From Chryseobacterium sp. MYb7 (GTDB lineage: Bacteria; Bacteroidota; Bacteroidia; Flavobacteriales; Weeksellaceae): 63,993 bases of DNA. The notes beneath the pieces are model-generated. The model made no database searches. It worked only from the letters and a program-made list of their open reading frames with translations, and was not told the DNA's origin. The stretch is taken from assembly GCF_002979455.1 (NCBI RefSeq), contig NZ_PCOU01000030.1, positions 1-63,993 on the forward strand. Reading direction: 5' to 3'. This document shows, in pieces, positions 60,254 to 63,993 of this stretch; the stretch's first letter is position 1, and every line of letters begins with the position of its first letter. The position numbers were made by a program, and so were the translations under genes.

Positions 60254-61249
60254 ATGAAAAAATATATTTTAGGTCTTTTCGCTGTAGCGGTGATTTCATC
60301 TTGTGTAAGCCAGCAGGAAAGAGCAATGAGGAGTGCTGATAAAGAGTTTATCTTAAAAGCAGCTAATGAAAATTTCGCTAAGAAAAAGTGGAAAAATGCA
60401 TTGGCTCTTTATGACAGATTAGCGAATCTTGTGGCAGGAACTGATGATTTTCCTAATGTAGGTTTCAACACGGCTTATGCTAACTATTATGATAAGAGCT
60501 ATAAGCTGGCAGGTCACCAGTTTAAAAACTTTGCGGTGAGTTTCCCAAAAGATCCAAGAGCTGAAGAGGCTGCATATATGTCTGCATTGTGCTACTATGA
60601 AGGATCTATGGATTACAACTTAGATCAGTCCAGTACAGAGTTGGCCATTAATGAGCTTCAGGAATTCCTGAACAATTATCCAAACTCTGAAAGATCTAAA
60701 AATATCAGTCAGTTAATTGATGAACTGTCTTATAAGCTTGAATTTAAAGCTTTTGAAAATGGAAAACAATATTACAGAATGGGAGAGTACAAAGCAGCGA
60801 ATGTAGCTTTGGAAAACGTTTTGGAAGATTTTCCAAGTACAAAACTTCGTTCAAAGATTTATGATTATATCATGAAATCCCGTTATGAGCTGGCAACAAA
60901 ATCAGTTTATGGTCTTAAAGATGAGCGTATTGAAAGCGCATTGACGTATACAAGACTGGTGGAAAAGGAGCTTCCTAATACAGAATATTCTAAGACAGCA
61001 ATAGATCTTAGAGAAAAACTGGAAAAGGAAAAACAAAACTTTGTGGTTGTTAAAAAACAAACCGAAGCAAGAATGGCAGTTTTAACTGCAAAACAGAAAA
61101 AAGAGGCTGAAAAATTGGCGGCTAAAGATAAAACTGAACAGCAAATTAAAGATCAGATCAGCAATGAAAAGAAAGCAATGCAGTTACAGAGGGACAGTGC
61201 AGCACTTAAGACCCCTCCTCCGGCAGCGACTTTCAAAATTCAAAGATAA
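60254..61249 (+). CDS. bamD: Outer membrane protein assembly factor BamD
   Basis: The 331-residue lipoprotein (lipobox ISSC, lipid on Cys17) belongs to the BAM complex that inserts beta-barrel proteins. TPR-like helices carry the family patterns NFAKKKWKNALALYDRL, YKLAGHQFKNFAVSFPKDPR and EFLNNYPNSERSKNI. A Lys/Glu-rich helical tail of about 70 residues follows, longer than in E. coli. It precedes rpoZ, coaBC and the DUF4835 gene, an order I recall as widely kept in Flavobacteriia. Confidence 0.94.
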   Translation: MKKYILGLFAVAVISSCVSQQERAMRSADKEFILKAANENFAKKKWKNALALYDRLANLVAGTDDFPNVGFNTAYANYYDKSYKLAGHQFKNFAVSFPKDPRAEEAAYMSALCYYEGSMDYNLDQSSTELAINELQEFLNNYPNSERSKNISQLIDELSYKLEFKAFENGKQYYRMGEYKAANVALENVLEDFPSTKLRSKIYDYIMKSRYELATKSVYGLKDERIESALTYTRLVEKELPNTEYSKTAIDLREKLEKEKQNFVVVKKQTEARMAVLTAKQKKEAEKLAAKDKTEQQIKDQISNEKKAMQLQRDSAALKTPPPAATFKIQR

Positions 61250-61291
61250 TTCGTAAATTTGCCATCTTAAAATAAAAATAATTTTCTCAAA

Positions 61292-61615
61292 ATGAGTGTA
61301 AAAGATACAAAAGCAGAAGTAAATACAATTACTTACGATAAAGATAAGATTGAAGATAAAGTAGGTTCAATCTATGAAGCTATTGTTATCATGGGAAAGA
61401 GAGCAGAGCAGATCAATGCGGAGATCCGTACGGAACTTCACAACAAATTGGATGAATTTGCCGTTCACAATTCTACATTAGAAGAGGTTTTCGAAAACAG
61501 AGAACAGATTGAGATCTCTAAACATTACGAAAAGCTTCCAAAGCCAACTTCAATTGCTATTGAAGAATGGTTAAACGAAGATGTTTATTTCAGAAAAACA
61601 GAAGAGAGAAAATAA
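61292..61615 (+). CDS. rpoZ: DNA-directed RNA polymerase omega subunit
   Basis: The 107-residue protein resembles Bacteroidota omega subunits, with GSIYEAIVIMGKRAEQINAE as the conserved core that contacts the beta' tail. Omega aids RNA polymerase assembly. It lies 42 bases after bamD in the usual flavobacterial order. A strong hairpin follows before coaBC. Confidence 0.9.
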   Translation: MSVKDTKAEVNTITYDKDKIEDKVGSIYEAIVIMGKRAEQINAEIRTELHNKLDEFAVHNSTLEEVFENREQIEISKHYEKLPKPTSIAIEEWLNEDVYFRKTEERK

Positions 61616-61640
61616 TCAATCATCTGTGTTTTAATAAATC

Positions 61641-61680
61641 AAGGTTATAAAAGAAATCATTTCTTTTATGACCTTTTGTT
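61641..61680 (+). terminator. Long hairpin after rpoZ, probable terminator
   Basis: AAGGTTATAAAAGAAA (61641-61656) and TTTCTTTTATGACCTT (61660-61675) pair over 16 positions (one U-G) with a 3-base TCA loop, followed by TTGTTGTTTT. It splits bamD-rpoZ from coaBC, at least in part. Confidence 0.7.
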
Positions 61681-61743
61681 GTTTTAAAGCCTGATTGTGT
61701 GGGAAAAAATAAGTACTTTAGTATTTCAAAAAATTAGAACTAA

Positions 61744-62949
61744 ATGAGTGTTTCCGGTAAAAAGATACTTATCGCTGTCTCTGGAGGAATTGCAGCCTAC
61801 AAAATTCACTTTCTGATAAGAGATTTTGTGAAGAAAGGAGCCGATGTACAAGTCATTATGACTCCTGATGCAGAACATTTTGTGACGAAACTAAGCCTCT
61901 CTACATTGTCCAAAAAACCAGTGTATTCGGAATTTTACAACGATAACGGAACATGGAACAGTCATGTGGAAATGGCGCTTTGGGCAGATGTTATGATTGT
62001 AGCTCCATGTACGGCTAATACCTTATCTAAAATGATCCACGGGATGTGTGATAATCTGGTTATTGCGACTTATATGTCTGCAAAATGCCCGGTATTCATC
62101 GCTCCGGCAATGGATCTTGACATGTATGCACACCCTTCTACAAAGAAGGGTCTGGAACTTGCTGAAAGCTTTGGTCATATTATTATTCCTGCAGAAAATG
62201 GAGAACTTGCAAGTGGTCTCATAGGGCAGGGAAGAATGGCAGAGCCGGCAACTATTTTTAATACCGTTGAAAATCATTTTGCAAACAGCAATCTATCTAA
62301 AAGTCTTGATGGAAAAACAGTTTTAATTACTGCAGGACCTACTTATGAAGCCCTTGATCCGGTAAGGTTCATCGGAAATCATTCATCAGGTAAAATGGGA
62401 TTTTCTCTGGCAGAAGAAGCTTCCAAAAGAGGAGCAAAAGTAATTTTGATTTCAGGGCCAAGTGTTCAAACGATCAATGATCCGAATGTGGAGCTTCATA
62501 AAGTAACTTCAGCGAAAGAGATGCTGGCAAAAGTATTTGAGTTCTATGATAAAATAGACATAGGAATTGCCAGTGCAGCAGTGGCTGATTATGCTCCCAA
62601 AGAAGTGGCAAAGGAAAAAATCAAAAAGAATGATGAAAACCTGACGATAGAACTGGTAAAGAATCCGGATATTCTTAAAACAATGGGCGAAAAGAAAACA
62701 CACCAGTTTTTAGTAGGATTTGCCCTGGAAACCCAGAACGAAGAAGAAAATGCAAAAGGAAAGCTGGAAAAGAAAAATCTGGATATGATTGTGCTGAACT
62801 CTCTACGCGATGAAGGCGCAGGTTTTAAGAATGATACCAATAAAATCAAAATATTTACCAAGACGGAAAAGAAAGAATTCAATCTGAAGTCCAAAGACGA
62901 AGTAGCGAAAGATATTCTTAATTTTGTTGAGTCTCAACTTTTAAAATAA
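61744..62949 (+). CDS. coaBC: Bifunctional phosphopantothenoylcysteine decarboxylase/phosphopantothenate-cysteine ligase
   Basis: The protein carries out two steps of coenzyme A synthesis. The CoaC flavodomain (about 1-180) has LIAVSGGIAAYK, the catalytic His in NSHVEMALWAD, VAPCTANTLSKM and APAMDLDMY. The CoaB ligase domain (about 185-401) has VLITAGPTYEALDPVRFIGNHSSGK and GFALETQNEEENA. The 401 residues are normal. A -7-like box TACTTTAG lies about 30 bases upstream, which with the preceding hairpin suggests its own promoter. Confidence 0.95.
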   Translation: MSVSGKKILIAVSGGIAAYKIHFLIRDFVKKGADVQVIMTPDAEHFVTKLSLSTLSKKPVYSEFYNDNGTWNSHVEMALWADVMIVAPCTANTLSKMIHGMCDNLVIATYMSAKCPVFIAPAMDLDMYAHPSTKKGLELAESFGHIIIPAENGELASGLIGQGRMAEPATIFNTVENHFANSNLSKSLDGKTVLITAGPTYEALDPVRFIGNHSSGKMGFSLAEEASKRGAKVILISGPSVQTINDPNVELHKVTSAKEMLAKVFEFYDKIDIGIASAAVADYAPKEVAKEKIKKNDENLTIELVKNPDILKTMGEKKTHQFLVGFALETQNEEENAKGKLEKKNLDMIVLNSLRDEGAGFKNDTNKIKIFTKTEKKEFNLKSKDEVAKDILNFVESQLLK

Positions 62950-62985
62950 TTTTAATAAATTTCCGTTCTCAATTTTTAGTAGACA

Positions 62986-63891
62986 ATGAAAAGAATTATA
63001 AGTTTATTTTTTCTGCTTTTTATATATACCCAAAGTTTTTCTCAGGAGCTGTTGGCAACTGTTCAGGTAAATGCTCAGCAACTTGGAGGGAGTAACCAGC
63101 AGGCATATAAGTCATTAGAAAAAAGTCTTAGGGATTTCATCAATAATACCAGCTGGACTGGGAAAAAACTTCAGAATTTTGAAAAAATAAAATGCGGTTT
63201 TTCTGTTGTAATAGGAGAAAGGGATGGTAATAAATTCAAAGGATCTATAGTTGTTCAGGCTATGCGCCCCGTTTATAATACAACGTATGAATCTCCTTTG
63301 CTGAATCTTCAGGATCAGAGATTTGCCTTTGAATATGTTGAAAATGAAAGTCTTATATTCAATGAGAGACAGTTTTCAGGTAAAAATTTAACGGATGTAG
63401 TCAGCTTTTACATTTATGTTATTTTAGGATTGGACGGAGATAGTTTCCAGTCTATGGGTGGTTCTCAGTGGTTTGCAAAAGCACAGCAGATTGCACAGAA
63501 TTCCCAAAACAGAAACTATGAAGGCTGGAATACCATCAATGAGCCGAGAAGCCGCTCTATTTTGATTAACGAAATTATGAACCCAAACTGGAATCAGTTG
63601 CGTTCTACTTTTTATACTTACCACAGAGCTGGATTGGATAACCTTTTCAATCAGGATCAGACTGCAGGGAAAAAAGTAATTTTTGATGCTTTAATGCAAT
63701 TGAAAATGTATGAAAACAGTTTTCAGCAGGCATTTTTCTTTAACCTGTTCATGGATACCAAAAGTGACGAGATCTTCAATATCTTCAATTCTGGAAATAA
63801 TGGAGGTTTGATTCTCAATGATCTTAAACAGACAATGATCATTCTATCTCCAAAAAACATTGATAATAAGTGGAATAAATGGAAAGTATAA
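62986..63891 (+). CDS. DUF4835 family secreted protein
   Basis: The 301-residue protein has a signal peptide (MKRIISLFFLLFIYTQSFSQ) and the DUF4835 pattern: LLATVQVNAQQLGGSNQQAY, VQAMRPVYNTTYESPLLN, FYIYVILGLDGDSFQSMGG and the end IIIL-like segment MIILSPKNIDNKWNKWKV. The family occurs almost only in Bacteroidota, right after coaBC as here. Its function is not known, though the placement near BamD suggests the envelope. The remaining 100 bases of the window hold nothing I recognise. Confidence 0.9.
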   Translation: MKRIISLFFLLFIYTQSFSQELLATVQVNAQQLGGSNQQAYKSLEKSLRDFINNTSWTGKKLQNFEKIKCGFSVVIGERDGNKFKGSIVVQAMRPVYNTTYESPLLNLQDQRFAFEYVENESLIFNERQFSGKNLTDVVSFYIYVILGLDGDSFQSMGGSQWFAKAQQIAQNSQNRNYEGWNTINEPRSRSILINEIMNPNWNQLRSTFYTYHRAGLDNLFNQDQTAGKKVIFDALMQLKMYENSFQQAFFFNLFMDTKSDEIFNIFNSGNNGGLILNDLKQTMIILSPKNIDNKWNKWKV

Positions 63892-63993
63892 AGATCTGTG
63901 AATAAGTTTGAGTATTGAACTCATCTTGACTTTCTTTTTATGAATTTTTTACAAGCAATAACAATAAAAGCTAAATAATTGAATCCGATCCAG

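Overview
The window is chromosomal DNA from a low-GC member of the Bacteroidota, most like Chryseobacterium or a close Weeksellaceae relative. The basis is the Flavobacteriia promoter box TAnnTTTG seen before many genes, the gene order bamD-rpoZ-coaBC-DUF4835, a bL21 ribosomal protein with a long C-terminal extension, DUF5686/DUF4835/DUF6646-type proteins, tryptophanase, MenD, and small MKNLKKL...GG leader peptides typical of that group. The genus is inference from gene content, not from a database match.

Layout. Positions 1-290 hold the last bases of a 23S rRNA, a 5S rRNA and a terminator. About 600 bp without genes follows, then a cluster of three cysteine-rich double-glycine-leader peptides (947-1946). 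Next come an Fe(II)/2OG-type oxygenase, menD, a pabC-like/pabB-like pair, two related membrane proteins, an AI-2E family exporter, a DUF3820 protein, uvrB, a PQQ-type sugar dehydrogenase lipoprotein and a TonB-dependent receptor. From 15.4 to 22.8 kb, all on the minus strand: a PatB-type aminotransferase, an FAD monooxygenase, tryptophanase, a DUF502 protein, miaE, an acyltransferase and a lipoprotein metallopeptidase. rplU-rpmA (23.0-23.9 kb) is followed by two more cysteine-rich leader peptides (24055-24595), a DUF5686 protein and a tRNA-Asn. An AraC regulator diverges from a secreted acetolactate decarboxylase, a cupin/royal-jelly-type fusion and a small monooxygenase. Then follow a tricorn-like protease, a second identical tRNA-Asn unit, rseP, an omega-amidase, thioredoxin plus a metallo-beta-lactamase/rhodanese protein, a HerA-type ATPase, an exonuclease fusion, lysA behind an attenuator-like leader, and a frameshifted pyruvate oxidase gene. 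The rest holds a cluster of TonB-C-like secreted proteins around miaB, a sigma-54 activator-lptE operon, rnpA, tcdA, a TatD-family gene, a TetR regulator, and bamD-rpoZ-coaBC-DUF4835.

Most genes are ordinary housekeeping. The most unusual signal is a conserved leader element of about 33 nt, present four times in two places 22 kb apart. Each copy lies 18-23 nt before the start codon of a cysteine-rich double-glycine peptide. Its core reads kCC-GAA...AGTA-GGm, and the closing pair changes in a compensated way (U-A in two copies, G-C in two). This suggests a structured cis-regulatory RNA dedicated to these peptides. No export or modification gene for the peptides lies in the window.

Other regulatory finds are a lysine-rich 23-codon leader with competing hairpins before lysA, a 14-bp palindrome before the TetR gene with a matching site before the metallo-beta-lactamase/thioredoxin operon, and symmetric divergent promoters around a 26-bp dyad between the AraC gene and the acetolactate decarboxylase gene.
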